Positions 7,150-15,961 of a DNA stretch of 64,000 bases are shown here, piece by piece. The notes beneath the pieces were generated by a model that did no database searches, was not told where the DNA came from, and saw nothing but the letters and a program-made list of their open reading frames with translations. The position numbers and the translations under genes are program-made. The DNA is from JANQPX01 sp039197065 (GTDB lineage Bacteria > Pseudomonadota > Alphaproteobacteria > Geminicoccales > Geminicoccaceae): NCBI GenBank assembly GCA_039197065.1, contig JBCCUL010000038.1:23479-87478 (forward strand), read 5' to 3'. Each line of letters begins with the position of its first letter. The stretch's first letter is position 1.

Positions 7150-9183
7150 TCAGTGGTCATCATGAAACGTATCATACACGGCTTTAGCTACAGCTTTACT
7201 AATCCCAGGTACGCGTTCCAGATCCAAAAGGCCAGCGGTTTCGATGGCGCGCACGGAGCCAAAATGGCCGAGAAGCGCCTTTTTTCGCCGAGCACCGATG
7301 CCGGGCACGCTATCCAGCGCCGAACGTCCGACAGATTTTCCACGCTTGGCGCGATGGGTCGAAATGACGAAACGGTGGGCTTCGTCCCGGAGGCGCTGGA
7401 GGAAATAGAGGAGCGGATCCTTTTGGTCCAGCTTGAAGGGCGCTCGATCCGGGAGATGCAGCGTTTCCTTGCCGGCATCCCGCTCCGGCCCCTTGGCGAT
7501 CGCCAAGACCGGCTGGCCGGTCACCCCGACTTCTTCGAGGGTTTCGAGCGTGGCGGAGAGCTGGCCGGCGCCGCCATCGATGATGATGAGATCCGGCCAT
7601 TGGCCCTCGGTGCGATCCGGATCTTCGCGCTGCAGCCTGGAAAAACGCCGGCCCAGCACCTCGCGCATCATGCCGAAATCGTCGCCGGGGGTGAGGTCCT
7701 TGTTTTTGATGGTGAATTTTCGATAAGCCGACTTGTCCAGCCCCTCCGGCCCCGCGACGACAAACGCGCCCACGGCGTCCGTGCCCTGGATGTGGCTGTT
7801 GTCGTAGATTTCGATGCGATTCGGGCGGTCCTGAAGATCGAGGGCGTCAGCCAGGCCTTGGAGAAGCTTCGCCTGCGCGCTGCTTTCGGCGAGCCGCCTC
7901 GCCAGGGCCTGGCGGGCGTTTTCCTCGGCCTGGCGGACCAGCTGGCAGGCCTCGCCGCGCCGAGCATGGCGGATCTCGACCTTTCGACCGGCGCGCACGG
8001 AAAGCGCTTCGGCCAAAAGGGTTTTGGATCCCGGTTCCGCACCGAGGAGTATCAGCTTGGGTGACTGGCGTTCGGCATAGAACTGGCCGAGAAAGGCTTC
8101 CAGGAGATCGGCGTCGTCGGCGTCCTGGATCTGGCTCGGATAATAGGCGCGATTACCGTAATTTCGTCCGCCCCGGTAGAAGAAGACCTGAACGCAGACC
8201 TGCCCACCTTCGCGGGAAAAACCGATGACGTCGGCATCGCCGACCGAGCTGACATTGATCCCCTGGCGAGTGGTGATGTGGGCGAGCGCCTTCAGGCGAT
8301 CTCGAATCGCGGCGGCTTCCTCAAAGGCTAGAGCCTCGCTCGCGGCGGCCATCTCCTTTTGCAGCCGCTCCTGAATGGCGTTGCTGCGGCCGGCGAGAAA
8401 ATCATGGGCCTGATCCAGCAATTCAGCATAGGCGTCCGGCTCGATCCGGCCGACACAGGGCGCGGTGCAGCGCTTGATCTGATATTGCAGGCAGGGACGC
8501 GTGCGGTTCGAGAAGATGCTGTCGGCGCAGGAGCGAAGCGGGAAGGCGCGCAGCAAGGCGCCCAGCGTTTCGTTGACAGCACCCGAGGAGGCGAACGGTC
8601 CGAAATAGTCGCAGTCCTTGCGCTTGGTGCCGCGATGGCGGCCGATGCGCGGAAAAGGCTGCTTATCCGTCGGTTTGCCAAGATAGATGTAGGGAAAGGA
8701 CTTGTCGTCGCGCAGCAGGATGTTGAAGGCGGGGCGCAGCTTCTTGATCATGTTGCATTCAAGAAGAAGCGCTTCAACCTCGTTGGTGGTGGTGACGACG
8801 TCGAACTGCCTCGTTAGCGCCACCATGCGCCTGAGGCGCTGGCTGAGCGCATTCACCTTGATATAGGCCGGCACCCGCTTTTTCAGCGACTTCGCCTTGC
8901 CGACATAGAGCGCATCACCCTTGGCATCGAGCATGCGATAGACGCCGGGGCTGTTGGGCAATGTCCTGATTTTCGCCTTGATCAGCTCCGCACCAGCAAG
9001 GGACGCGGTCCCCGCGGGGGGAGCGTCACCTGCGAGGGAAGCGTTCCCTGCGAGGGAAACATCCCCTTCGAGGAGAGCGTCTTCGGCAGGATGAGCGTCC
9101 TCCGCGGGAGGAGTATCCTCTGCACCGGGAGCATTCCCTGCCAGGGACTGGTCATCATCGGAGGTTGGCTGGCTGTCGTTCAT
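7150..9183 (-). CDS. uvrC: UvrABC excinuclease subunit C with a repetitive N-terminal extension
   Basis: Nucleotide excision repair endonuclease that makes both incisions around a lesion marked by UvrB. The GIY-YIG nuclease domain begins with SPGVYRMLD and ALYVGKAKSL (about 79-100), the UVR helical segment lies near 290, the RNase H-like second nuclease contains EIYDNSHIQG and IIIDGGAGQL, and the C-terminal helix-hairpin-helix region reads VPGIGARRKKALL. The protein is 677 residues, longer than usual because the first 66 or so residues are a low-complexity acidic/Ala-Gly tract with repeats of the form SLAGNA, SLAGDA and PPAEDA. ATG at 9183 fits the frame; a downstream start just before AELIKAKIRTLP cannot be excluded. 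Confidence 0.96.
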   Translation of the reverse strand: MNDSQPTSDDDQSLAGNAPGAEDTPPAEDAHPAEDALLEGDVSLAGNASLAGDAPPAGTASLAGAELIKAKIRTLPNSPGVYRMLDAKGDALYVGKAKSLKKRVPAYIKVNALSQRLRRMVALTRQFDVVTTTNEVEALLLECNMIKKLRPAFNILLRDDKSFPYIYLGKPTDKQPFPRIGRHRGTKRKDCDYFGPFASSGAVNETLGALLRAFPLRSCADSIFSNRTRPCLQYQIKRCTAPCVGRIEPDAYAELLDQAHDFLAGRSNAIQERLQKEMAAASEALAFEEAAAIRDRLKALAHITTRQGINVSSVGDADVIGFSREGGQVCVQVFFYRGGRNYGNRAYYPSQIQDADDADLLEAFLGQFYAERQSPKLILLGAEPGSKTLLAEALSVRAGRKVEIRHARRGEACQLVRQAEENARQALARRLAESSAQAKLLQGLADALDLQDRPNRIEIYDNSHIQGTDAVGAFVVAGPEGLDKSAYRKFTIKNKDLTPGDDFGMMREVLGRRFSRLQREDPDRTEGQWPDLIIIDGGAGQLSATLETLEEVGVTGQPVLAIAKGPERDAGKETLHLPDRAPFKLDQKDPLLYFLQRLRDEAHRFVISTHRAKRGKSVGRSALDSVPGIGARRKKALLGHFGSVRAIETAGLLDLERVPGISKAVAKAVYDTFHDDH

Positions 9184-9406
9184 TGCTCGATCCGATGGCT
9201 GACGGAAGGCTCTCTATAGGTGGCGAAGCGATCGGATGAGGTCAACGCCAAGCGCAATCTAGAGGCTGGATCGTCATCAAGACGATCGACTGTCATCGGC
9301 GTTGGTCGATAAAGGCTCGCCCCTTGTCGCTCCCTCCAAAATCTGCAGCATGGTCGAAGGCTATTGAAGGACCAGGTCCCAACTTCGCGTTCGAGAAAGC
9401 AGATCA

Positions 9407-10627
9407 ATGGAAACTCTGAAGACCATAAGAAATGGCGAGAAGGTTCAAGGCACGTTCTCCGAGGCTGAAATGAGCCGGCGGCTTGCCGCACTGCGCGCGC
9501 ATATGGCCGCCGATGATCTGGATGCGGTGCTGTTCACCTCGATCCACAACATCAATTATTTTTCGGACTTTTTGTACTGCGCCTTCGGGCGGCCCTACGG
9601 CCTGGTGGTGACCCAGGACGAGGCGACCACGATTTCCGCCAATATTGACGCCGGCCAGCCCTGGCGGCGCAGCTTTGGCGACAATCTGGTCTACACCGAC
9701 TGGAAGCGCGATTCTTTTTTCGACGCTGCGCGGAGCCTCATTCCAGGCCAAGGCCGCATCCGCCTCGGGATCGAGCATGATCACATGCCCCTGGAGCGGT
9801 TGGAAAAGCTGAAGTCAGTGCTGCCGAATGCCGAGATGACGGATGTCTCAGCCGCGACCATGCGCCAGCGGATGGTGAAGTCCGCGGAGGAGATCGCGCT
9901 GATCACGGAGGGAGCCCGGATCGCGGATATCGGCGGCTTCGCCGCGGTCGAGGCGATCCAAGTGGGCGCCGGCGAGCACGAAATCGCACTGCATGCTACG
10001 CAGGCCATGGTCCGGGAAATCGCCAAGACCTTCCCCCATGGCGAGCTGATGGACAGCTGGACCTGGCTGCAGTCCGGGATCAATACCGACGGCGCGCATA
10101 ATCCGGTGACCTCGAAACGGCTTGAGCTCGGCGACATCCTGAGCCTGAATTGCTTTCCGATGATCGCCGGCTACTACACGGCGCTGGAACGTACGCTGTT
10201 CGTCGAAAGCGCAACGGATGCCGATCTCAAATATTGGGCGATCAACACCGAAGTGCATTATCGCGGCCTGGAGCTGATGAAACCCGGCAATCGCTGCTGC
10301 GATATCGCCGCGGAACTCAACGAGATCTACAAAAGTCACGGCGTGCTGGAGCGGCGCACCTTCGGCTATGGCCACTCCTTCGGCGTGCTCAGCCACTATT
10401 ACGGCCGCGAAGCCGGTCTGGAGCTCAGGGAAGACATCGAGACCGTGCTGGAGCCGGACATGGTGGTCTCGATGGAGCCGATGATCATGATCCCCCATGG
10501 CGAACCCGGAGCCGGCGGCTATCGCGAGCACGACATTCTCGTGATCACCGAAACCGGCGCCGACAACATCACCAGATTCCCGATCGGCCCCGACCACAAC
10601 GTGATCAGAAAGTCCGTTGCGATATGA
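9407..10627 (+). CDS. creatinase (creatine amidinohydrolase, EC 3.5.3.3)
   Basis: Hydrolyses creatine to sarcosine and urea. The 406-residue protein has the creatinase/aminopeptidase M24 pita-bread fold but lacks the metal ligands of true aminopeptidases. It follows the Pseudomonas putida creatinase sequence closely from memory, including TSIHNINYFSDFLYC, ISANID-GQPWRR and YGHSFG-LSHYYGREAG. The catalytic residues fall at equivalent positions shifted by one: H231 in TDGAHNP, E261 in ALERTLF and E357 in SMEPMIM. No sarcosine oxidase, creatininase or transporter lies next to it. A LysR gene converges on it from the right. A general Xaa-Pro peptidase is the less likely alternative. Confidence 0.88.
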   Translation: METLKTIRNGEKVQGTFSEAEMSRRLAALRAHMAADDLDAVLFTSIHNINYFSDFLYCAFGRPYGLVVTQDEATTISANIDAGQPWRRSFGDNLVYTDWKRDSFFDAARSLIPGQGRIRLGIEHDHMPLERLEKLKSVLPNAEMTDVSAATMRQRMVKSAEEIALITEGARIADIGGFAAVEAIQVGAGEHEIALHATQAMVREIAKTFPHGELMDSWTWLQSGINTDGAHNPVTSKRLELGDILSLNCFPMIAGYYTALERTLFVESATDADLKYWAINTEVHYRGLELMKPGNRCCDIAAELNEIYKSHGVLERRTFGYGHSFGVLSHYYGREAGLELREDIETVLEPDMVVSMEPMIMIPHGEPGAGGYREHDILVITETGADNITRFPIGPDHNVIRKSVAI

Positions 10628-10774
10628 TCACGTCATGGACGTTGAACCGCCCTTGAAGAACGCGCCAAGGAATTGAAGGGTATGGGGTCCCTTGTCGGCA
10701 GGACGTCACATCGCGTTCTTCCCCACCACACACCCACGCCCGAAAACCAGGCCGCATACCAGCCAAGCCAAACC

Positions 10775-11716
10775 TCACCCCAGGTAAAGCCCACCCGCGC
10801 TGCGGGCCCAGGGAGGTGTGGGGGAAAAGCGGGCGACGAGGGCGTCGACGCAGGCACGGACTTTGGGCGAAAGATGGCGGTTGTAGGGGAAGATGGCGTA
10901 GATGCCGGTGTCAAGCGCTGTGGGGCTGACGGTATAATCGTCGAACACGGTCTGGAGGCGGCCTTCGGCGATGTCGCTGCCGACCAGCCAGGTGGGCATG
11001 ATGGCCAGGCCCTGTCCGGCATGCACCATGGAAACGAGGGCTTCGGTGTTGTTGGACTGAAAGTCGCCGCTGGCGTCAACGTCCTCGATATCGCCGTCCG
11101 GGCCACGAAAATGCCAGACGACGCGATCGTTGCCGCGCTTGTAGATCAGGCAGTTGTGATCTCTGAGGTCGGCAGGGGTGGAGGGTCGGCCAGCTTTCTT
11201 GAAGTAGGCGGGACTGGCGCAAAGCACGCGGATGTTCGGGGCCAGTTTTCGCGCAACCAGGCTGCTGTCCTTGAGTTCGCCGATACGGATGGCGAGATCG
11301 ATGCCCTCCTCCACCAGATCGACGAAGGCGTCGGTCAGGCTGAGATCGAGGGAGAGGTCCGGATATTGGCTTAGAAAGCCAGGCAGCATGGGCACGACAT
11401 GGGCACGGCCGAAGGCGGTCGGCAGGTTGAGGCGAAGGGTGCCGCGCGGATCCGCTTCAAGCTGGGTAACGGAAAGGCGCGCTTCCTCGACCTCTGCGAG
11501 GATCCTGCGGGCGCGCTCCAGATAGAGGCCGCCGGCTTCGGTCAGGCTAAGACTGCGTGTGGTTCGGTTGAGGAGGCGGATGCCGAGATCGTCCTCCAGA
11601 GACGCGATCCCGCGGGCGACCGAGGAAGGCGCCATGCCGAGCTCGCGCCCGGCGGCGGAAAAACTGCCGCCGTCGACCGCCTCGATCAGGAGATTCATGG
11701 CTTCGAGCGTGTTCAT
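10775..11716 (-). CDS. LysR-family transcriptional regulator
   Basis: 313 residues. The N-terminal winged helix-turn-helix (about 1-62) contains GSFSAAGRELGMAPSSVARGIASLE and the wing RLLNRTTRSLSLTEAG. The remainder is a periplasmic-binding-like effector domain with LPTAFGRAHVVP and the typical IRIGEL segment. It belongs to the group commonly annotated near CrgA/DsdC-like regulators; the effector is unknown. It is divergent from the small gene at 11856, whose upstream region of about 140 bases is the obvious place for its operator. Its last 15 residues (WARSAGGLYLG) look non-conserved. Confidence 0.92.
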   Translation of the reverse strand: MNTLEAMNLLIEAVDGGSFSAAGRELGMAPSSVARGIASLEDDLGIRLLNRTTRSLSLTEAGGLYLERARRILAEVEEARLSVTQLEADPRGTLRLNLPTAFGRAHVVPMLPGFLSQYPDLSLDLSLTDAFVDLVEEGIDLAIRIGELKDSSLVARKLAPNIRVLCASPAYFKKAGRPSTPADLRDHNCLIYKRGNDRVVWHFRGPDGDIEDVDASGDFQSNNTEALVSMVHAGQGLAIMPTWLVGSDIAEGRLQTVFDDYTVSPTALDTGIYAIFPYNRHLSPKVRACVDALVARFSPTPPWARSAGGLYLG

Positions 11717-11855
11717 GGGCTGATGATCATCTTTGCGTTTTATGCACAGATCCTGGACGAAGATACATGATTATCATTTCGTGTGCCAAAGCATAACTTC
11801 ATCTTCAGACAGCGGGCCTGCATGACGCAGACGCCGACGAGATGAGGAGCCAGTC

Positions 11856-12047
11856 ATGAACAGCATCAACATCCATCAGAGCCAAAGCGCCCTCGAGACG
11901 GTGAACCTGGAAGAGGCGCTGCAGCAGGGTCGTCGGCTGCGCTCAAGAGCTTTCACCTCGTTTGTGAAGTCGCTGTTTGCCGGCTCGAAGAGCGAGCATG
12001 ATCAAAAGCAGGGCCGATTTTCGCCAGACTACGCCACTGCTGCCTGA
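11856..12047 (+). CDS. small protein of unknown function
   Basis: 63 residues: a polar N-terminus, a basic patch QGRRLRSRAF and an amphipathic stretch FVKSLFAGSK. The start is supported by a ribosome binding site (GATGAGGAGCCAGTC) before the ATG. It resembles the short basic proteins found near DUF1127 genes in alphaproteobacteria, but I cannot assign a family. It is divergent from the LysR gene and is followed by a strong hairpin. Confidence 0.6.
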   Translation: MNSINIHQSQSALETVNLEEALQQGRRLRSRAFTSFVKSLFAGSKSEHDQKQGRFSPDYATAA

Positions 12048-12086
12048 GGCCGCGATACCTCCCTAAAGCCAGCCAATCTTGCTAAG

Positions 12087-12120
12087 ATTTCGCCGACCGA
12101 TCCCCCGCGGTCGGCGAAAT
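12087..12120 (+). terminator. perfect 13-bp hairpin between the small gene and the amidotransferase gene
   Basis: Stem ATTTCGCCGACCG (12087-12099) pairs perfectly with 12108-12120 around an eight-base loop. It lies 40 bases after the small gene and 16 bases before the next start codon. No U-tract follows, so it may attenuate or protect RNA rather than act as a classical terminator. Confidence 0.6.
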
Positions 12121-12136
12121 GCTTTGGAGGTCATGA

Positions 12137-12856
12137 ATGCGTCTCTTGGTCTTTCAGCATATCGATTGCGAGCATCCGGGACGCTTGCGCGACTTTCTTG
12201 CCGAAGACGGTGTTGACTGGGATGCGGTCGAGCTGGATCAGGGCGAGGAGATCCCGGATCTCGGCGGTTATGACGCCCTTTGGGTCATGGGCGGACCGAT
12301 GGATGTCTGGGAAACGGACGACCATCCCTGGCTGATCGCGGAAAAGGAAGCGATCCGGCATTGGGTTCAGGATCTGAAGAAACCCTTTCTCGGCATCTGT
12401 CTCGGCCATCAGCTGCTGGCCGACGCCCTCGGCGGCCGTTGCGCCCCGCTCTCGCCACCCGAAATCGGTGTCCTCGACGTCGACCTCACCGAGGCTGGGC
12501 AGACTGATCGCATTTTTACCGGGATGCCCACCCGCCAAAAATGCCTGCAATGGCATGGCGTCGAGGTGACCGAACCGCCTGATGACGCCACCATCCTAGC
12601 TTCGTCGCCAGTCTGTCGGGTGCAGGCCATGCGCGTCGGCGATCATGCCTGGTCGATGCAGTATCATGTCGAGGTCGAGGATGACACGGTCGACAATTGG
12701 AGCGTCATCCCGGCTTATCGCGACGCGCTGACGAACAGCCTCGGGCCGGGCGCGATCGATGGGCTTCGACGCGACGCGGAAAGGAAAATGGCGGGTTTCG
12801 TTGCGAATGCGCGAAAGCTCTATGTGAATTTCCGCATGGCTGTGAGCGACGTTTGA
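12137..12856 (+). CDS. class I glutamine amidotransferase-like protein (GMP-synthase-like)
   Basis: 239 residues of the triad glutamine amidotransferase fold. The nucleophile elbow GICLGHQLLAD has C88, and the His/Glu of the triad lie in QYHVEVE (H177, E179). The oxyanion strand MGGPMDV is at 51-57. It stands alone without a synthetase domain, so it may hydrolyse gamma-glutamyl compounds or serve an unlinked partner; the substrate is not evident. ATG at 12137 is preceded by TGGAGGTC. Confidence 0.88.
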   Translation: MRLLVFQHIDCEHPGRLRDFLAEDGVDWDAVELDQGEEIPDLGGYDALWVMGGPMDVWETDDHPWLIAEKEAIRHWVQDLKKPFLGICLGHQLLADALGGRCAPLSPPEIGVLDVDLTEAGQTDRIFTGMPTRQKCLQWHGVEVTEPPDDATILASSPVCRVQAMRVGDHAWSMQYHVEVEDDTVDNWSVIPAYRDALTNSLGPGAIDGLRRDAERKMAGFVANARKLYVNFRMAVSDV

Positions 12857-13341
12857 TTATCCGCAACAAGCCAGTGGTTCATTCGATACAAAAGATTCCC
12901 TCGGTGTTTTGAGAAAACTGGCCGCATGCCGCCGATTTTAACGGAGGCTGAGGGGACTAAATGATGCGATCATACCACTGGAGCGCAGTTTGTTCAGTCC
13001 CGATGTTCTGATGAGTGGTTCGAGGCCGCTTCAAGGATTTTCAACTTTCCTCGGTTAGTCTGCATGTTCTGGTCCATGCGATCCTGGGAATCCGTCGCCT
13101 GTCAGGAAGTTGATGCGAAGCTCGGACTGCCAGGATCGCATGGACCAGACCTACATACTTGTCAAAAGCTATGAAGAAAGGATGAATCTCTCCTCAATCC
13201 TGATGAACCAAACTGATGTGATCTTGCGATGGAGGCAGCTTCAGCCTCCTCGATTGATGTTTATGCCTGCTTGAACGATCGTTTCTCCAGTTTTCTGCGC
13301 TATATCGGTAGTCAAGCGATCGCGAAACCAAAGGGATCGTC
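12857..13341. other. 485-base intergenic region with one family-A repeat and no gene seen
   Basis: Apart from the A1 palindrome (13068-13149) there is a short hairpin GGAGGC-N7-GCCTCC at 13231-13249, and an AT-rich stretch before the following membrane protein gene. No open frame of convincing composition is visible on either strand. Confidence 0.6.
13068..13149. repeat. family-A palindromic repeat, copy A1
   Basis: Left arm 13071-13094 begins GGTCCATGCGATCCTGGGA; right arm 13123-13146 is its reverse complement with two mismatches. Three further flanking bases on each side also pair (TCT/AGA). The other copies are at 13999, 38692, 56799 and 59988. Outer TTAA motifs are weak in this copy. Confidence 0.85.
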
Positions 13342-13887
13342 ATGCGCAAGACCCTCAAAATCCTTCATACAATCGCGGCCTGTGGGCTGATCGGCGGTCT
13401 CGGCTGCTACTTGATCCTGCTGGCTTTCGCGCCGCAGGAAACCCTGTCCGGCTATGCCGATTTGCGCCAGTCGATCGCCGCGATCAGCAGCTATGTCATT
13501 CTGCCGTCACTGGCGATCGCGGTGATCTCCGGGCTGCTCGCCATGATGATTCACCGGCCGTTTTTGAACAAAGGCTGGGTCTGGCTGAAGGCCGCAACAG
13601 GGATCTTGATGTTCAAGGGCGTACTGACGATCGTCGGATCCAAGGCCGATCACGCCGCCATCGTATCGCGGCAGATCGCCGATGGTGAACCGCTTGCTGG
13701 GGTTCTGGAACAGGCCATCGCCTATGAATGGCATATTCTCTACGTCATCCTGGCGATCTCGGTGGCCAATGTGGTCGTCGGCATCTGGCGTCCGCAGCGA
13801 TTGTCGAGAAAGCGCCAACGACCAACCTTGGTCGCAGAAACCGCCACAGCCTCCGAAACTGACGAGCAGACGCGCCCCGCAGCCTGA
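13342..13887 (+). CDS. four-helix integral membrane protein (DUF2269-like)
   Basis: 181 residues with hydrophobic helices at about 5-28, 44-70, 80-102 and 128-149 and a short charged tail rich in Arg/Thr/Glu. Conserved-looking positions include KILHTIAACGLIGGLG at the start, GWVWLKAATG before helix 3 and YEWHILYVILAISVAN in helix 4. This fits the DUF2269 group of predicted integral membrane proteins; function unknown. ATG is preceded by AAAGGGATCGTC. Neighbours give no functional hint. Confidence 0.7.
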   Translation: MRKTLKILHTIAACGLIGGLGCYLILLAFAPQETLSGYADLRQSIAAISSYVILPSLAIAVISGLLAMMIHRPFLNKGWVWLKAATGILMFKGVLTIVGSKADHAAIVSRQIADGEPLAGVLEQAIAYEWHILYVILAISVANVVVGIWRPQRLSRKRQRPTLVAETATASETDEQTRPAA

Positions 13888-13998
13888 CACCGACCCGACA
13901 AGGTCTTCATCGATAGTCCACCGCCAAGCCATGTTGCCTTTGGCGGTTTTTGCCAAACTTTAAGCTCTGATTAACACATCCCTGCCAGGCTGTTTCAT

Positions 13999-14180
13999 GG
14001 TCCATGCGATCCTGGGAATCCGTCCGCCCGTGAAGAGAAGCCTTCGAGGCCCGGAATCCTAGAACATGTATTCCGATCGAGTGTGATCGGGATAAAAGCT
14101 CTATCTCATTGATTCGCCGCATGTCCTTATCGAACAAGTGTCTCCACCTATTCGGGAAAAGCTCCGGAATCGGATGGACC
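13999..14180. repeat. family-A palindromic repeat, copy A2, interrupted by a family-B element
   Basis: The left arm 13999-14022 is intact. The right arm is split: it starts at 14051 and resumes at 14164-14180 (ending GGATGGACC) after a 105-bp family-B element. The right arm has also lost several bases compared with other copies. An outer ATTAAC lies 23 bp left of the arm, as in other copies. Confidence 0.75.
14059..14163 (-). mobile_element. family-B MITE-like element, copy B1, with 8-bp target duplication
   Basis: 105 bp starting CTAGAACATG and ending GGGAAAAGCT, flanked on both sides by CCGGAATC (14051-14058 and 14164-14171). Internal structure matches other B copies: a GATCGGAAT-type inverted pair at one end, a central GATTCGCCGCATG and ACAAGTG/CACCT half-palindromes at the other. 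Non-coding. Confidence 0.75.
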
Positions 14181-14331
14181 AGCAAAGTTGGTCGGACGAT
14201 AACCAAGGTGAGTTAAGAAAGGATGAAGCCAACAGTCTCCTGAGCATGACGGTCAAGACTTTGTCCCGTTGGCATGCACCCCTGTCAGACAGCCACCAAC
14301 GCCCCGAAAGGTGCCGAGGTCCAAGTCCAGC

Positions 14332-14350
14332 CTGACCGCGCTGCGGTCAG
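14332..14350 (-). terminator. rho gene 3' hairpin containing the stop codon
   Basis: CTGACCGC (14332-14339) and GCGGTCAG (14343-14350) form an eight-base stem with a three-base loop. The rho stop codon TGA is part of the stem. The same stem ends gcvP at 21370-21388. No strong U-tract follows. Confidence 0.5.
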
Positions 14351-15864
14351 GAGTTCATGGTGTCCCAGAATTCCTCGTTGGTCTTGGCGAACTTCATCTT
14401 GTCGGTGAGGAATTCGATCGCATCGATGGTGCCCATGGGCGAGAGGATGCGGCGAAGGACCCACATGCGGGATAGCGTGGCCTTGTCGACCAGCAGCTCC
14501 TCTTTCCGCGTGCCGGATTTGTTGATGTCGATCGCGGGATAGACGCGCTTGTCGGCGAGGCGGCGATCCAGCTGGATCTCGGCGTTGCCTGTGCCCTTGA
14601 ACTCTTCGAAGATCACTTCGTCCATGCGCGAGCCGGTATCGATCAGGGCTGTTGCGATGATGGTGAGGCTGCCGCCGTCCTCGATATTGCGGGCGGCGCC
14701 GAAGAAGCGTTTCGGGCGCTGCAGCGCATTGGCGTCGACACCGCCGGTCAGCACCTTGCCGGAGCTTGGCACGACCGTGTTATAGGCGCGCGCCAGACGG
14801 GTGATGCTGTCCAGGAGAATGACCACGTCCCGACCATGCTCGACCAGGCGCTTGGCCTTTTCGATGACCATCTCGGCGACCTGGACATGGCGCTGGGCGG
14901 GTTCGTCGAAGGTGGAGGACACCACCTCGCCCTTCACCGTGCGGTCCATGTCAGTCACCTCTTCCGGACGTTCGTCAATGAGCAGCACGAGGAGATAGAC
15001 CTCGGGATGGTTGGCGACGATGCTGTGCGCGATGTTCTGCATCAGCATGGTCTTACCGGTGCGCGGCTGGGCGACGATCAGCGCGCGCTGACCTTTACCA
15101 AGCGGCGCAACGATATCGATGACGCGGCAGGAGACGTCCTTCGAGGTGGGCTTCTCCATCTCGAGGGTGATCTTCTGGGTCGGGTAATAAGGCGTCAGAT
15201 TGTCGAAATGCACACGGTGGCGGGCGCGTTCCGGCGCATCGAAATTGATGGTGTTGACGCGCAGCAGGGCGAAATAACGCTCGCCTTCCTTCGGCGCGCG
15301 CACCATGCCGTCGACGATGTCGCCGGTGCGCAGGCCGAAACGACGGATCTGCGACGGCGAGACGTAGATATCATCGGGGCCGGCGACGTAGTTAACGTCA
15401 GGCGTGCGCAGAAAACCGAAACCGTCCTGGAGGATTTCGAGAACGCCTTCGCCCTGGATGGGCACGCCGCTTTGCGCGAGGCGCTTGAGCGTCGCGAACA
15501 CCAGATCCGGCTTTCGAAGCGTGCTGGCGTTCTCGATGCCGAGCTCTTCGGCATATTCGAGAAGCTGCGCCGCGCTGCGGCGTTTCAGCTCAGAAAGCTT
15601 CATCGGCTCGCCGGTATATTCCTCGACGGGCTCGGGCGGCGGCGCCGGCGTTTCGGCAGCTTCGGCCGGCGGCGGTGCGGTCATTACATCACCTGCCTCG
15701 GCCTCGGTCTGGTTGCCATCGACGAGGTCCGGCTGTGGCGCTGACTGCGGACGGCGCTCGCGGTTTGAGCGCGAACGCGAGCGGCGCCTCTTCGGCGGCG
15801 GCGCCGAAGCTGCCGTCGTTTCCGCGTTACCGAACATATCTGGATTTGGGCTGTCTTTAGCCAA
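14347..15864 (-). CDS. rho: transcription termination factor Rho with N-terminal extension
   Basis: Hexameric RNA-dependent ATPase/helicase that ends transcription at rut sites. The usual protein starts at about residue 88 (MKLSELKRRSAAQ); before it is an extension of about 87 residues with an Arg/Ser-rich tract (RRRSRSRSNRERR) followed by an acidic Ala/Pro/Glu region. RNA-binding DGFGFLR is at 147-153, Walker A AQPRTGKT at 265-272, and the Walker B and R-loop regions (LLIDERPEEVTDM; SGTRKEELL) follow. Total 505 residues compared with about 420 in Escherichia coli. It lies downstream of hemE and hemJ on the same strand. Confidence 0.97.
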   Translation of the reverse strand: MAKDSPNPDMFGNAETTAASAPPPKRRRSRSRSNRERRPQSAPQPDLVDGNQTEAEAGDVMTAPPPAEAAETPAPPPEPVEEYTGEPMKLSELKRRSAAQLLEYAEELGIENASTLRKPDLVFATLKRLAQSGVPIQGEGVLEILQDGFGFLRTPDVNYVAGPDDIYVSPSQIRRFGLRTGDIVDGMVRAPKEGERYFALLRVNTINFDAPERARHRVHFDNLTPYYPTQKITLEMEKPTSKDVSCRVIDIVAPLGKGQRALIVAQPRTGKTMLMQNIAHSIVANHPEVYLLVLLIDERPEEVTDMDRTVKGEVVSSTFDEPAQRHVQVAEMVIEKAKRLVEHGRDVVILLDSITRLARAYNTVVPSSGKVLTGGVDANALQRPKRFFGAARNIEDGGSLTIIATALIDTGSRMDEVIFEEFKGTGNAEIQLDRRLADKRVYPAIDINKSGTRKEELLVDKATLSRMWVLRRILSPMGTIDAIEFLTDKMKFAKTNEEFWDTMNS

Positions 15865-15961
15865 TTCTCTTACCCCTGTCGAACGACGTCCAATCCGTCG
15901 ATCTGGATTGATTCCTTGTGCATTCCGGACCGACCGCAGGCAGTCCTTCTGACGGGTTGGG

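Noticed and set aside
12991..13001. TGTTCAGTCCC matching the end of the IS481 element
   Set aside because: Only 11 bases match, no partner end or transposase is nearby; likely chance.
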